Below are positions 11,345-24,541 of a stretch of 64,000 bases of DNA, piece by piece. The notes beneath the pieces were generated by a model. That model did no database searches and was not told the DNA's origin. It saw only the letters and a list, made by a program, of their open reading frames with translations. Position 1 is the first letter of the stretch. Every line of letters begins with the position of its first letter. The DNA comes from Ursus arctos (taxonomy: Eukaryota; Chordata; Mammalia; Carnivora; Ursidae). The DNA lies in NCBI RefSeq assembly GCF_023065955.2, contig NW_026623089.1:31526767-31590766 (forward strand), written 5' to 3'. Made by a program: the position numbers and the translations under genes.

Positions 11345-12530
11345 TTACTTCTGTCCAAGCCAGAACTCAGGATGGCTGCATTCTTGTTGGCCACTTCTGG
11401 CCACCATTGTCTCCGTGCCCACCTTAGTCCTCAGCTTGGTGTCAGAAATGCTGTCCCTTTGGGAAGCGCAGCTGAAGAGATGAAGAGGTTCAGGAATACA
11501 AACACCATTTAAACCATCCTCTGTCCCCATATCACTGTCTACTGTGTGTCTCTTCCGATAGTGATGTCTGTTTGCCACCATGCTGTTGGTGTGGCCTTGG
11601 GTACAGGGGTCTCTCTCTTTGGCTTGTCAGCCCTGTTAGTCCCTGAGAACTTGGAGTCTCATTTGGAACGTGTGAAGCTCCTGTGTCTGGGGCCATCACT
11701 GATCCACACAGCTAAGTTTGCACTTGTCTTCCCTCTCGTGTATCATATCTGGAATGGAATCCAACACTTGATGCAGGACCTAGGGAAAGACCTGAAGATT
11801 CCCCAGCTGCACCAGTCTGGAGTGGCTGTCTGGGTTCTTATTGTGTTGTCCTCTGTAGGGCTGGCAGCCATGTGAGGAGCTGAAGTTCCTAGCATTGTCT
11901 TCCTATAAATGATTCACTGACCTATTTTTCGTGTTTGATACTCTCCTCTCCACCCAGGGTAGAGTTTCCTGATTTGTATAGACCCTTTTGTGTTTGCACA
12001 TCCCCTTGGAGCTCAGTGGTAGTAAAGTATGTTATAGAACTATAGCAATAGAAAAAGGTCCAGTTTCCCCTTTGTTTCTAAAGACGGAATGACTCAAAAC
12101 TTCCCTTTTCCCGCCCCCAGCTTGCAGCCTACTGTGGGCCTAGGAGCCTTCATTCTCTCTCCAAATTGGGGCTTCATTTGCGCTGACAGTCAGCTTTTGG
12201 CTCCTTCTTTCAGAGACAGTGGAAACAATGCCAGCTCTGTGGTCTCTGCCGTGGGGACTGGGAGTGGGGCTTTGGGTTCCACGACCTGGAATTGCTAGCT
12301 TAAAGGACAGTTCTGTTCACTGATCAGAGCCTAGGGTCTTCAGCACCCATACAGTATGACTGAAAGAAGAGGGATTGAGGTGGAGGGGAATTAGCCTGCC
12401 CTAGCTGGCAGGTGCTTTGGGAAGAAGATATATAGCTTTTGTTGCAAAAGGAATATCCAGAAAATTATCATCGAACCTATTAATAGTTATTTCTTTTCCC
12501 TGCATTTCTGGAAAAACAAGCCTCTTTTCC
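11345..12530 (+). pseudogene. SDHC: Processed pseudogene of succinate dehydrogenase subunit C
   Basis: SDHC is the membrane anchor of mitochondrial complex II and part of the ubiquinone site. Here the whole reading frame is present without introns, from an ATG at 11372 to TGA at 11873-11875. It is 168 codons including the stop, against 169 residues plus stop in the human protein. Recognisable segments include [26 protein letters not shown] and LSSVGLAAM. One in-frame TAA at 11510-11512 (codon 47) breaks it, and no frameshift is evident. After it, the frame from 11546 stays open to the end. About 500 or more bases of 3'-UTR-like text follow, so this is a reverse-transcribed mRNA copy. The 3' end is unclear because an L1 starts near 12531. 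Expression is not expected, and there is no evidence of an SDHC promoter. Confidence 0.88.
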
Positions 12531-12964
12531 TTTTTTTTTAAATTTATTATTTTTTTTCATTTATATTCAATTAACATAGAGTATATTATTAGTTTCAGAA
12601 GTAGAGTTTAGTGATTTATCAGTCTTAAACCCAACGCTCATTACATCACATGCTTTCCTTAATGTCCATCACCCAGTTACCCCATCCCCCCGCCCCCTCC
12701 CCTCCAGCAACCCTCAGTTTGTTTCCTGTGATTAAGAGTCTCTTAGGGTTTGTCTCCCTCTCTGATTTTGTCTTGTTTTATTATTTTTTTCTTATTTATT
12801 TTTTTCTTATTTTTTCCTTCCCCTATGATGTTTTGCTTCTTAAATTCCACAAGATCATATGATAATTGTCTTTCTCTTATTTCCCTTAATGTAATACCTT
12901 CTAGCTCCATCCACGTTGTTGTAAATGGCAAGATTTCATTTTTTTGATGACTGAGTAGTATTCC

Positions 12965-12966
<2 letters not shown>

Positions 12967-13006
<40 letters not shown>

Positions 13007-13008
13007 CG
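12967..13008. repeat. (TG)n(CG)n microsatellite
   Basis: Dinucleotide expansion within the L1 3' region. Confidence 0.95.
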
Positions 13009-14837
13009 TACACCACATCTTTATCCATTCATCTGTCGATGGACATCTGGGCTCTTTCCATAGTTTGGCTAGTGTGGACATTGCTGCTATAAACATGGGG
13101 GTGCAGGTGCCCCTTTGGATCACTACATCTGTATCTTTGGGATAAATACCTGGTAGTGTAATTACTGGGCCATTAGGGTAGCTCTATTTTCAACTTTTTG
13201 AGGAACCTCCATACTGTTTTCCAGAGTAACTGCATCAGCTTGCATTCCCACCAACAGTGTAAGAGGGTTCCCCTTTCTCCACATCCTCGCCAGCATCTGT
13301 CATTTCCTGATTTGTTAATTTTAGACATTCTGACTGGTGTGAGGTGGTATCTCATGGTAGTTTTGATTTGTATTTCCCTGAAGCCAAGTGATGTTGAGCA
13401 TTTCTTCATGTGTGTGTTGGCCATTTGTATGTTTTCTTTGGAGAAATGTCTGTTCATGTTTTCTGTCCATTTCTTGATTGGATTATTTGTTCTCTGGGTG
13501 TTGAGTTCGATAAGTTCTTTATAGATTTTAGATACTAGCCCTTTACCTGATAAGACATTTACAAATATCTTTTCCCATTCTGTCATTTGTCTTTTGATTT
13601 TGTCAACTGTTTCCTTTGCTGTGCAAAACTTTTTATCTTGCTGAAGTTGCAATAGTTCATTTTTACCTTTGTTTTCCTTGCCTTTGGAGACCTCTAGTAA
13701 GAAGTTGCTACAGCTGAGGTCCAAGAGTTTGCTGCCTGTGTTCTCCGATAGGATTTTGGTGGATTCCTGTCGCATAATGAAGTCTTTCATCCATTTTGAG
13801 TATTTTTGTGTATGGTGTAAGGAAATGGTCCAGTTTCATTCTTCTGCATGTGGCTGTCCAAATTTCCCAACACCATTTGTTGAAGAGACTGTCTTTTTTC
13901 CTTTGGATATTCTTTCCTGCTTTGTTGAAGATAGACTGACCATAGAGTTGAGGGTCCATTTCTGAGTTCTCTATTCTGTTCCATTGATCTGTGTGTCTGT
14001 TTTTGTGCCAGTACCATACTGTCTTGATGACCACAGCATTGTAATAGAGCTTGAAGTCCATAATTGTGATGCTTCCTGCTTTGCTTTGCTTTTTTAACAT
14101 TACTTTGGCTGTTCAGAGTCTTTTCTGATCCCATACAAATTTTTATAATTGTTTGTTCTAGCTCTGTGAAAAATGCTGATGTTATTTTGATAGGGATTGC
14201 ACTGAATGTGTAGATTGCTTTGGGTAGTATAGACATTTTTAATAATATTTATTCTTCCAATCTAAGACTATGGCATGTTTTTCCATTTCTTTAGGTCTTC
14301 TTCAGTTGCTTTCATAAGTGTTCCATGGTTTTCAGTGTACAAATCATTTACCTCTTTGGTTAGGTTTATTCCTAGGTATCTTATGATTTTTGGTGCAGTT
14401 GTAAATGGGATCGTTTTCTTGATTTCTCTTTCTGCTGCTTCATTATTGGTGTATAGAAAGGCAAGATATTTCTGTACATTGATTTCATATCCTGCGACTT
14501 TGCTGAATTCATGTATCAGTTCTAGCAATTTTTTGATGGCATCTTTTGGGTTTTCTCCATAGAGTACCACGTCTTCTGCAAAGAGTCCAAGTTTGACTTG
14601 TTCCTTGTCAATTTGGGTGCCTCTTATTTCTTTTTATTTTTGGATTTCTGAGGCTTGGACTTCCAGTACTATGTGGAACAACAGTAGTGAGAGCAGACAT
14701 CTGGGGAAAAGCTCTCAGTTTTTCCCCATTAAGGATGATGTTAGCTCTGGGTCTTTTGCACATGGCCTTTATGATGTTGAGGTATGTTCTTTCTATCCCT
14801 CCATTCCTGAGGGTTTTTATCAAGAAAGAGCGCTGTA

Positions 14838-15043
14838 GGGCCACCTGGGTGGCTCAGTTGTTAAGCATCTGCCTTCGGCTCAGGTCATGATCCCAGGGTC
14901 CTGGGATCGAGCCCCGTGTCGGGCTCCCTGCTCAGTGGGGAGCCTGCTTCTCCTTCTGCCTCTGCCTGCTGCTTCCCCTACTTGTGCTCTCTCTCTCTCT
15001 CTCTCTCTGTGTCAAATAAATAAATAAAATCTTTAAAAAAAAA
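14838..15043 (+). mobile_element. Can-SINE in L1 B
   Basis: Inserted opposite to the L1. Near-identical flanks lie at 14822-14837 and 15044-15059 (...gctgta). Has a (TC)n expansion at 14989-15008. Confidence 0.92.
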
Positions 15044-15435
15044 AGGAAAGAATGCTGTATTTTGTCCAATGCTTTTTCTGCATCTATTGAGAAGATCATA
15101 TGGTTCGTATACTTTCTTTATTAATGTGTTATATCACATTGATTGATTTATAGTTACTGAACCACCCTGCAGGCCAGGAATAAATTGCACTTGATCATGG
15201 TGAAAATCCTTTAAATGTACTGTTGGATTCCATTAGCTAGTATCTTGTTGAGAATTTTTTATCCGTGTTTATCAGGGATATTGGTCTCTAATTCTCCTTT
15301 TTTAGTGAGGTCTTTGGTTTGGATTCAAGGTAATGGTGGCCTCATAAAATGAGATTAGAAGTTTTCCTTCCATTTCTACTTTTTGGAGCAGCTTCAGAAG
15401 AGTAGGTATTAATTCTTCTTTAAATGGTTGGTAGA

Positions 15436-15606
15436 GTGGTGCCTGGGTGGCTCAGTCAGTTAAGCTTCTGCCTTTGGCTCAGGTCATGACTCCAGAGTCC
15501 TGCGATCAAGCTCCGCATGGGGCTCCCTGCTCAGTGGGGAGCCCACTTCCCCCTCTCCCACTCCCTCTGCTTGTGCCATCAAATAAATAAACAAAATCTT
15601 AAAAAA
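15436..15606 (+). mobile_element. Can-SINE in L1 B
   Basis: Flanked by aaatggttggtaga (15422-15435) and aaatgtttggtaga (15607-15620). Confidence 0.92.
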
Positions 15607-15678
15607 AAATGTTTGGTAGAATTCCCCTGCAAAGCCATCTGGCTCTGTACTCTTGTCTGTTGGAGAGGTTTTTTAGTT

Positions 15679-15869
15679 TTTAAAGATTGATTTATTTATT
15701 TTAGAGAGCATGCTAGCAAGAAGAGGGTCAGAGGGAGAGAGAGAAACCTGAAGTAGACTCCCTCCTGAGCGTGGAACCTGACTCAGATCTTGATCCCAGG
15801 ACCCCAAGATCGTTATCTGAGCTGAATCCAAGAGTCAGCCGCTCAATCAACTGAGCCACCAGGTGCCCC
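15679..15869 (-). mobile_element. Can-SINE in L1 B
   Basis: Reverse orientation with the terminal gagccaccaggtgcccc. Diverged, so an older copy. Confidence 0.88.
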
Positions 15870-15950
15870 TGCTAGGAGATTTTTGGTTACTCATTCAGTT
15901 TCTTGGCTGGTTCTGGGTCTGTGCAAATTTTCTATTTCTTTCTGTTTCAG

Positions 15951-16152
15951 TTTTTTTTTTTTTTAAGATTTTATTTATTTATTCGACAGAGATAGAGACA
16001 GCCAGCGAGAGAGGGAACACAAGTAGGGGGAGTGGGAGAGGAAGAAGCAGGCTCATAGCAAAGGAGCCTGATGTGGGGCTCGATCCCATAACGCTAGAAT
16101 CACGCCCTGAGCCGAAGGCAGACGCTTAACCGCTGTGCCACCCAGGCGCCCC
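15951..16152 (-). mobile_element. Young-type Can-SINE in L1 B
   Basis: Near-consensus reverse copy with the tail as a T run. tctgtttcagtttt at 15941-15954 recurs at 16153-16166. Confidence 0.95.
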
Positions 16153-16665
16153 TCTGTTTCAGTTTTGATAGGATACATGTTTCTATCCAGGAATTTGTCC
16201 ATTTCTTCCAGCTTGCCCAATTTGTTGGCATATAACTGCTCATAATATTCTCTTATAATTGTTTGTATTTCTTTGGTGTTGGTTGTGTTCTTTCCTCTTT
16301 CATTCATGATTTTATTTATTTGGGTCCTTTCTCTTTTCTTTTTGATAAGTTTGCTAGGGATTTATCAATTTGTTAATTCTTTCAAAGAACTAGCTCCTAG
16401 TTTCATTGATCTGTACTGTTTTTTTATTGACTTTATAGTTTATTTCTGCTCTAATATTAATTACTTCCCTTTTCGTGCTGGTTTGAGACTTTATTCATTG
16501 TTCTTTTTCCAGTTCCTTTAGGTATAATGTTAGGTTGTGCATTTGAGACTTTTCTTGTTTCTTGAGGAAGGCCTGTATTGCCATATACTTCCCTCTTATG
16601 ACGACCTTTCTGCTTCTCAAAGGTTTCAGACTCGTGTTTTCATTTTCATTTGCTTCCATATAGTT

Positions 16666-19600
16666 AATTTTTTATTAGATAAAAACAACTCCCCCAAAAG
16701 CATGGTTTTATTTTTTTCATAATACTTTTTTTATTATATTATGTTAGTCACCATACAGCATATCTCTAGTTTTTGATGTAAAGTTCCATGATTCATTACT
16801 TGGCGTATAACACCCAGTGTACCATGCAATATGTGCCCTCCTTAATAACCATCACCAGCCTATCCCATTCCCCACCTCCCTCCCCTCTGAAGCCCTCAGT
16901 TTGTTTCCCAGAGTCCATAGTCTCTCATGCTTCATTCCCCCTTCTGTTTACCCCCATTACTTTTTCCCCTTCTTCTTCTACCGATCTTCCTACTTCAAAT
17001 ATTCTATAAATGAGTGAAAACATATGATAATTGTCTTTCTCTGCTTGACTTATTTCACTTAGCATTACCTCCTCCAGTCCTGTCCATGTTGCAGCAAATG
17101 TTGAGAACTCGTTCTTTCTGATAGCTGAGTAATATTCCATTGTATATATGGACCACAACTTCTTAATCCAGTCATCTGTTGAAGGGCATCTCGGCTCCGT
17201 CCATGATTTAGCTATTGTGGACAATGCTGCTATGAACATTGGGGTGCATATCGTCCTTCTCTTCACTATGTCTGTATCTTTGGGGTAAATACCCAGTAGT
17301 GCAATTGCTGGATCATAGGGTAGCTCAATTTTTAACTTTTTAAGAGACCTCTATGCTGTTTTCCACAGTGGCTGTAGCAACTTAGATTCCCACCAACAGT
17401 GTAAGAGGGATCCCCTTTCTCCACATCCTCTCCAACATTTGTTGTTTCCTGCCTTGTCAATTTTTGCCATTCTAACTGGCATAAGGTGGTTAATCTTAGA
17501 GTGGTTTTGATTTGAATTTCCCTGATGGCTAATGATTTTGAACATTTTTTCATGTGTCTGTTAGCCATTTGTATGTCTTCATCGGAAAAGTGTCTGTTCA
17601 TATCTTTTGCCCATTTTTTGATTTGATTATTTGTTTCTTGTGTATTGAGTTTGAGAAGTTCTTTGTAGATCTTGGATACCAGTCTTTCATCTGTAGTGTC
17701 ATTTGCAAATATCTTCTCCCATTCTGTGGGCTGCCTCTTAGTTTTTCTGACTATTTCCTTGGCCATGCAGAAGCTTTTTATCTTGATGAAGTCCCACAAG
17801 TTCATTTTTTCTTTTGTTTCTCTTGCCTTTGGAGATGTGTCATGAAAAAGTTGCTGTGGCCGATGTCAAAGAGGTTGCAGCCTATGTTGCAAAATCCTCT
17901 AGGATTTTGATGGATTCCTGTCTCACATCGAGGTCTTTCATCCATTTGGAGTTTATCTTTGTGTATGGTGTGAGAGAGTGGTCAAGTGTCATTCTTTTGC
18001 ATGTAGCTGTCCAATTTTCCCAGCACCATTTATTGAAGAGACTGTCCTTTTTCCACTGGATGTTTTTTTCCTGCTTTGTCAAAGATTAGTTGCCCAAAGA
18101 GCCGAGGGTCCATTTCTGGGTTCTCTATTCTGTTCCATTGGTCTATGTGTCTGTTTTTGTGCCAGTACCATGCTGTCTTTGTGATCACAGCTTTGTAGTA
18201 CAGCTCGAAATCCGGCATTGTGATGCCCCCAGCTTTGTTTTTCCTTTTCAACAGTTCCTTGGCGATTCGGGGCCTTTTCTGGTTCCACACAAATTTAAGG
18301 GCTGTTTGTTCCAGTTCCTTGAAAAATGTCATTGGTATTTTGATAGGGATGGCATTGAAAGTGTAGATTGCTCTGGGTAGCATAGACATATTAACTATGT
18401 TTCCTCTTCCGATCAATGAGCATGGAATATTTTTCCATTTTTGTGTCTTCCTCAATGTCTTTCAAGAGTGATTTGTAGTTTCTAGAATATAGATCCTTTA
18501 CATCTCTGGTTAAGTTAATTTCGAGATAACGTATGGTTTTTGGTGCTATTGAAAATGGAATGGATTCCCTATTTTCTTTCTTCAGTCTCATTGTTTGTGT
18601 ATAGAAATGCAACTGATTTCTGAGCATTGATTTTGTATCCTGCCACATTACTGAATTGCTCTGTAACTTCTAGTAGTTTGGGGGTGGAGTCTTGGGTTTT
18701 CCATATAGAGTATCATGTCATCTGTGAAGAGAGACAGTATGATTTCTTCTTTGCCGATTTGGATACCTTTTATCCCTTTTTGTTGTCTGATTGCTGTTGC
18801 AAGGACTTCTAGTACTATGTTGAATAATAATGGTGAGAGTGGGCATCCTTGTTGTGTTCCTGATCTTAAGGAAAAGGCTTTCAGCTTTTTCCCATTGAGA
18901 ATGATATTTGTTGTAGCCTTTCATAGATGGTTTTTATGAGATTGAGGAATGTACACTCTATCCCTAAACTCTGAAGGGTTTTAATCAGGAAAGGATGCTG
19001 TATTTTGTCAAATGCTTTTTCGGCATCTATTGAGAGGATCATATGGTTCTTGACTCTTGTTGATATGATCTATCACACTGATAGATTTGCAAATGTTGAA
19101 CCACCCTTGCATCCCAAGGGATGAATCCCACGTGGTCATGATGGATAATCCTTTTAATGTACTGTTGGATTCTATTAGCAGGATCTTGTTGAGAATTTTG
19201 GCCTCCCTATTCATCAGGGATATTGGTCTGTAATTCTCCATTTTGATGGGGTCTTTGCCTGGTTTGGGGATCAAGGTCATACTGGCCTCATAGAATGAGT
19301 TTGGTAGTTTTCCTTCTGTTTCTATTTTTTGAAACAGCTTCAAGAGAATAGGTATTATTTCTTCTTTGAATGTTTGGTAGAATTCCCTGGGGAATCTGTC
19401 AGGCCCTGGACTCTTGTTTTTTGGGAGGTTTTTGATCACTGCTTCAATCTCTTCATAATTAATTGGTCTGTTTAAAAAATCAATTTCTTCCTGTTTCAGT
19501 CTTGGTAGTTTATAGGTTTCCAGGAAGGCATCCATTTCTTCCAGGTTGTTTAATTTATTGGCATAAAGCTGTTGATAAAAGTTTCTAATAATCCTTCCTA

Positions 19601-22600
19601 TTTCATTGCTGTTGGCTGTGACCTCTCCCCTTTCATTCTTAATTTTATTAATTTGGGTCCTTTCTCTATTCTTTTGAATAAGTCTTGCCAGTGGCTTATC
19701 CATCTTATTTATTTTTTCAAAGAACCAGCTTCTAGTTCTGTTGATCTGCTCTACTGTGTTCCTGGTTTCTAATTCATTGATCTCTGCTCTAATCTTGATC
19801 AACTGCTTTCTTGTGCGTGGGTTAGGCCTGTTCTTCTGTTGCTGTTCCAGCTTCTTGAGGTGAGAACATAAAAACTGCATTTTAGATTTTTCTATTCTTT
19901 TGAGTGAGGCTTGGATGGCCATGTATTTTTCCCTTAGGACAGCCTTTGCAGTGTCCCATAGGTTTTGGACTGTTGTGTTTTCATTCTCGTTGGTCTCCAT
20001 AAATTGTTTAAATTGATTTTTAATTTCCTAGTTTACCCAGTCATTCTTGAGCAGAATGGTTCTTAGTTTCCAAATGTTTGAGTTTCTTCCAAATTTTTCC
20101 TTGTGATTGAGTTCCAGTTTCAAAGCATTGTAGTCTGAGAACATGCAGGGAATAATTTCAGTCTTTTGGTGTCGGTTGAGACCTCTTTTGTGACCCAGGA
20201 TATTGTGTCTTTTGGAGAATGTTCCATGTGCATTCGAAAAGAATGAGTATTCTGTTGTTCTGAGGTGTAGTGTTCTGTATATATCTATGAGATCCATCTG
20301 GTTTAGTATGTCATTCAAAGCTCTTATTTTTTTGTTGATTTTCTGCTTAGGTGATCTGTCTATTGCTGATAGTGGAGTGTTGTGGTCCCCTACTATTAAC
20401 ATATTTTTGTCTACATGTCTCTTTATTCTGGGTAAGAGTGGCTTGTGTAGCTTGCTGCTCCCCTGTTGGGGGCATAGATATTTATAACTGTCATATCCAC
20501 TTATTGGATACATCCTTTAAGAATAATATAGTGTCCTTCTGTATCTCTAACTACAGTCTTTAGTTTAAAATCTATAGTGTCTAATATGAGAATTGCTACC
20601 CCAGCTTGCTTTTGAGGTCCATTGGCATGAAAAAATGGTTTTCCATCCCTTCACTTTCAGTCTGGATGTATCTTTAGGTTCAAGATGAGTGTCTTGTAGA
20701 CAGCAAATGGATGGGTCATGTCTTTTTATCTAATCTGCAACCCTGTGGCATTTATGGGAGCATTTAGGCCATTCACATTGAGAGTGATTATTGAGAGAGA
20801 TGATTTTAATGACGTCTTGTTGCCTGTGAAGTCTTTGTTTCTGTAGATTGTAACTTTCTGTTCTGTATCACTCTTGGGGCCTTTTTACTTTTATAGAACC
20901 CCCCTTAATATCTCCTCTAGGGCTGGTTTTGTGGTTACGCATTTGGTCAGTGTCTGCCGATCCTGGAAGGTCCTTATCTGTCCATCAATTCTGAATGACA
21001 GCTTTGCTGGATAAAGGATCCTTGGCTGCATGTTTTTCTCTGAAAGAGCTTTAAAAATATCCTGCCAACCCTTCCTCTCATTCATATGTCTGTGTAGACA
21101 GGTCTGACATAATCCTGATACTTTTGCCTGTACGTGAGAAATTCCTTCGCCCTGGCGGCTTTCAATACTGTATCCTTGGATCTAATATTTGCGAATTGTT
21201 CTGTGACGTGACGTGGCGTAGGTTTGCCGTGGTTGACCTTGGGAGGAGTCTTCTCTGCCTCTTGGACACGAATGCTTGTTTCCTTTGCTAGATTAGGGAA
21301 GTTTTCAGCTACAATTTGTTCAAATATCTCTTCTAGACCTTTCTCTTTCTCCACCCCCTTGGGGATGCCGATCATTCTGCCATTGGAACGTTTCATTGAG
21401 TCAGTAATCTCCCATAATCTACATTCTTGAGATTGGATTTTTTTGAGCCAGGTTTCTGTTTTAACTTTCACTTCTACCATCCCATCCTCCAATTCAGTAA
21501 TTCGTTCTTCTGCCTCATTTACCGTCAGAGTAATCTAGTCAGAACATCTAGTTTTGACTGCATTTGATTCATAGCATTTTTAATTTCTGCCAGATTCACT
21601 CTCATTTCCACCCTTAGCGATTCTATATTTTCGTTAATATTTTTTTCAAGTCTACACATCATCCTGACCATTGTTACTCTGAACTCCATTTCTGATAATT
21701 TGGTTATACCAATATCCATCAGTTCTGTGGCAGAGGCCACAGACTCATTATCTTTTTTTTTTTTGCTGGGGGGGGATTTCTCCTCCTCGTCATTCTGATG
21801 AGGAGAGATTGCGGGGTTGCCCAGAGCCCTAATTATTGACAGGACCCAGGCAGTGTGCACTTGTTTTATAGGGACCTTAGGGATGTGGGCTTCTTGATTT
21901 TTCAGCCTGCCTTCTGGGGGAGGGGTCTGCTGCACTGATATTCAGGCAACCCTGTTTGGGTAGAGTCTCCTTGTCCCCTGCAAGGGGGGATGGGGATTGG
22001 CACAATGTGAGCTGTTATATCTGGGCTTTTGTTCTCTGGCGGCTTTCCCTGGCGGTTTGCTGTGCCTCTTCTGAGAGTCACAGCAGCAGTGGCCGTATCC
22101 TAGCCTCTGTCTCAGAACAGAGAGATCGCAGTCTGCTCTCCACTGAGCTCTCTTGGCCGCTTTAACTCTGTTTCTGTTGGTGCTGCCAAAAACCCTGCAG
22201 CGTTCTGAGTTGTGCATCCCACAGCTGGTGTCCCTGCCCTCACTTCCATGACCCACACCTCTCTGTCCTTTGTGTTTCTATCACCGCCAGCTGCCCCCGG
22301 TTCCCGTATGCACTCCCAAGCTCCCTGTTTCACTGTGGTTCGCGCACACTCTGGAGCGCCAGTTTTGTCTGGTCACGCGTGCACGCTCCCAAGCTCCCAG
22401 TATCAGTCCGGTTCCAGTGAGCACTCTGGAGCCTCAGTTTTCAGTCTGGTCGCATGCGGGTTCCCGGGCTCATGGTCTCAGTCAGCTCTGTCGCAGGTGC
22501 CGGTCCACAAGTCCGGCCCGCTCCCCAGTGCAAGTGGCTACTGCTTCCCGGCACCAGAACGCAGAGGCTCCCTCATCCTTCCGTTTTTCTTCTGATATCT

Positions 22601-22798
22601 GTGCGTGGATTCACAGCTCCCCGCTTCGTACCTCAATACTCAGTGCTGGAGATGTTCATTTGTAGAGATCCAGGTGTATCTTCCTGCATCTCAGGCTGAT
22701 TCCATGGGTTTTCAGGATGGTCTTGTACATATCCAGCTCGACTCAGGGGACTAGCTGAAAAATGGGACCCCTACTTCTCCGCCATCTTTTCCCTCCCC
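16666..22798 (-). mobile_element. Full-length LINE-1 'C', reading frames broken
   Basis: About 6.1 kb inserted in L1 B. On the minus strand it runs 5' UTR (22798-21940), ORF1 (21935-20891, in three pieces) and ORF2. The endonuclease region is near 20513-20028. The RT region includes a 330-aa open piece 20000-19008, with further pieces down to 16925. The 3' UTR ends near 16719. ORF2 carries many frameshifts, so it is not autonomous. tccatatagtt at 16655-16665 and 22799-22809 is the probable target duplication. 16674-16718 is extra sequence between the L1 end and the flank. Confidence 0.9.
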
Positions 22799-22870
22799 TC
22801 CATATAGTTTTTTAAAATTTCTCCTTTAATTTCCTGGTTAACCCATTCATTTTTTAGTAGGATGTTCTTT

Positions 22871-23063
22871 TTTTTTTTAAGATTTTATTTATTCATTTGA
22901 GAGAGAGAAAGAGAGATAGAGCACAAGCAGGGGGGAAAGGCAGAGGGAGAAGCAGACTCACCGCCCAACAGGGAGCTAGATGTAGGACTCCATCCCAGGA
23001 CCCAGAGATCATGACCTCAGCGGAAGGCAGGCGCTTAACCATGTGAGCCACTCAGGTGCCCCT
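22871..23063 (-). mobile_element. Can-SINE in L1 B
   Basis: Flanked by agtaggatgttcttt (22856-22870) and aataggatattcttt (23064-23078). Confidence 0.92.
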
Positions 23064-23568
23064 AATAGGATATTCTTTAACCTCCATGTATTCATAGTCT
23101 TTCCAAATTGTTTCTTGTGGTTGACTTAAAGTTTCATAGGCTTGTTCCAAAAATATACACGGTATGATCTCAGTCTTTTTGTCCTGGTTGAGGCCTGATT
23201 TGTGACCCAGTGTGTGATTTACTCTGGATAATATTCCATGAGCACTCAAAAAGAATGCGTATTCTGCTGCTTTAGGATGAAATGCTCTGAACATATCTGG
23301 TAAGTCCATCTGGTCCAGCGTGTCATTCAAAGCCCTTGTTTCCTTGTTGATCTTCTGCTTAGATGATCTGTCCATTGCTGTGAATGGGGTGTTAAAGTCC
23401 CTACTATTATTGTATTATTATCCATGGGTTTTTTTGGTTTGTTATTGATTAATTTATAAATTTGGTTGCTCTCATGTAGGGGGCATATTTACAATTGTTA
23501 GATCTTGTTGGATAGATAGAGTGCCATTCTTCATCTCTCATTAGTCTTTGGTTTAAAATCTAATTTGT

Positions 23569-23739
23569 GTGTGTGTGGGGAGATGGGGTAATTGGGTGAT
23601 GGGCATTAATAAGGAGGGCACCTGATGTAATGAGCATTGGGTGTTATATGCAACTGATGAATCACTAAATTCCACCCCTGAAACTAATAATACAGGATAT
23701 GTTAACTAAATTGAATTTAAATAAAAAATTTAAGAAAAT
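23569..23739 (+). mobile_element. Short L1 3'-end insertion, + strand
   Basis: Older L1 3' end (gagcattgggtgttatatgc ... aataaaaaatttaag). Candidate duplication aaaatctaatttgt (23555) / aaaattcagtttgt (23740). Confidence 0.8.
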
Positions 23740-24403
23740 AAAATTCAGTTTGTCTGCTATAATGATGGCTACTCCAGCTTTCTTTTGATGTCCATTAGCA
23801 TGATAGATGGTTTTTCCACCTCTTTACTTTCTATCTGGAGGTCTTTGAGTCTAAAATAAATCTCTTATAAACAGGATATCAATGAGTCTTTTTTTTTTAA
23901 ATCCATTTTGATACCCCCATGTCTTTTGATTGGAGCATTGAGTCCATTTACGTTCAGAGTAATTACTGATTGGTATGAATTTAGTGCCATTCATTGTATT
24001 ACTTGTAAAATCACTGTTCCTGTAAATTGTCTCTGTTCCTTTCTAGTCTTTGTTGCTTTTGGTCTCTCTTTATCACTCAAATAATATTACTTGGAGGGCT
24101 GGTTTAGTGTTCACGAACTCCTTTAATTTTTGCTTCTCTTGGAAACTCTATTAATCAGTCCTATTCTGACTGATAGCCTTGTTGGATAAAGTATTCGTGG
24201 CTGCATGTTTTTCCCATGTAGCACATTGAATATATCATGCCACGTTTTTCTGTCCTGCCAAATTTCTGTGGACAGATCTGCTGCTAACCTTATGTGTCTA
24301 CCCTTGTAGGTTAAGGACCTTCTGTCCCCAGCTGCTTTCAGAATTCTCTATCGTTGTATTTTGCAAGTTAAACTTTGATATGTCTTGATGTTGACCTGTT
24401 TTT

Positions 24404-24541
24404 TTTCTTCAAAGAATTTTTTTTTATTTGAGAGCGAGAGAAAGAAGCAGAATCCCCGACATGGTGCTCCATCCCAGGACCCCAAGATCATGACCTGTGC
24501 CAAAGTCAGTTGCTTAACTGACTGAGCCTCCCAGGTGCCCC
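24404..24541 (-). mobile_element. Can-SINE, shortened, in L1 B
   Basis: Reverse copy ending gagcctcccaggtgcccc. gttgacctgttttt occurs on both sides (24390, 24545). Confidence 0.88.

Larger units (their letters stand above)
12531..16665 (-). mobile_element. Old LINE-1 'B', segment 1 (3' UTR and much of ORF2)
   Basis: Minus-strand L1 3' end starting with a T run, then degraded ORF2 (C-terminal Cys-rich and RT regions near 13173-14844, with many frameshifts). A (TG)n tract lies at 12967-13008. Can-SINEs sit at 14838, 15436, 15679 and 15951. The element breaks at 16665 and resumes at 22799. Confidence 0.85.

Noticed and set aside
12743..13123. Open frames around the L1 B 3' end and their + strand shadows
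   Set aside because: They are L1 ORF2 remnants or their antisense reading, including translated microsatellite, and are not separate genes.
22212..22665. Open frames of 127 and 131 codons, + strand
   Set aside because: Antisense readings of the GC-rich L1 C 5' UTR. Similar shadows occur at 1958-2377 and 50602-51540.
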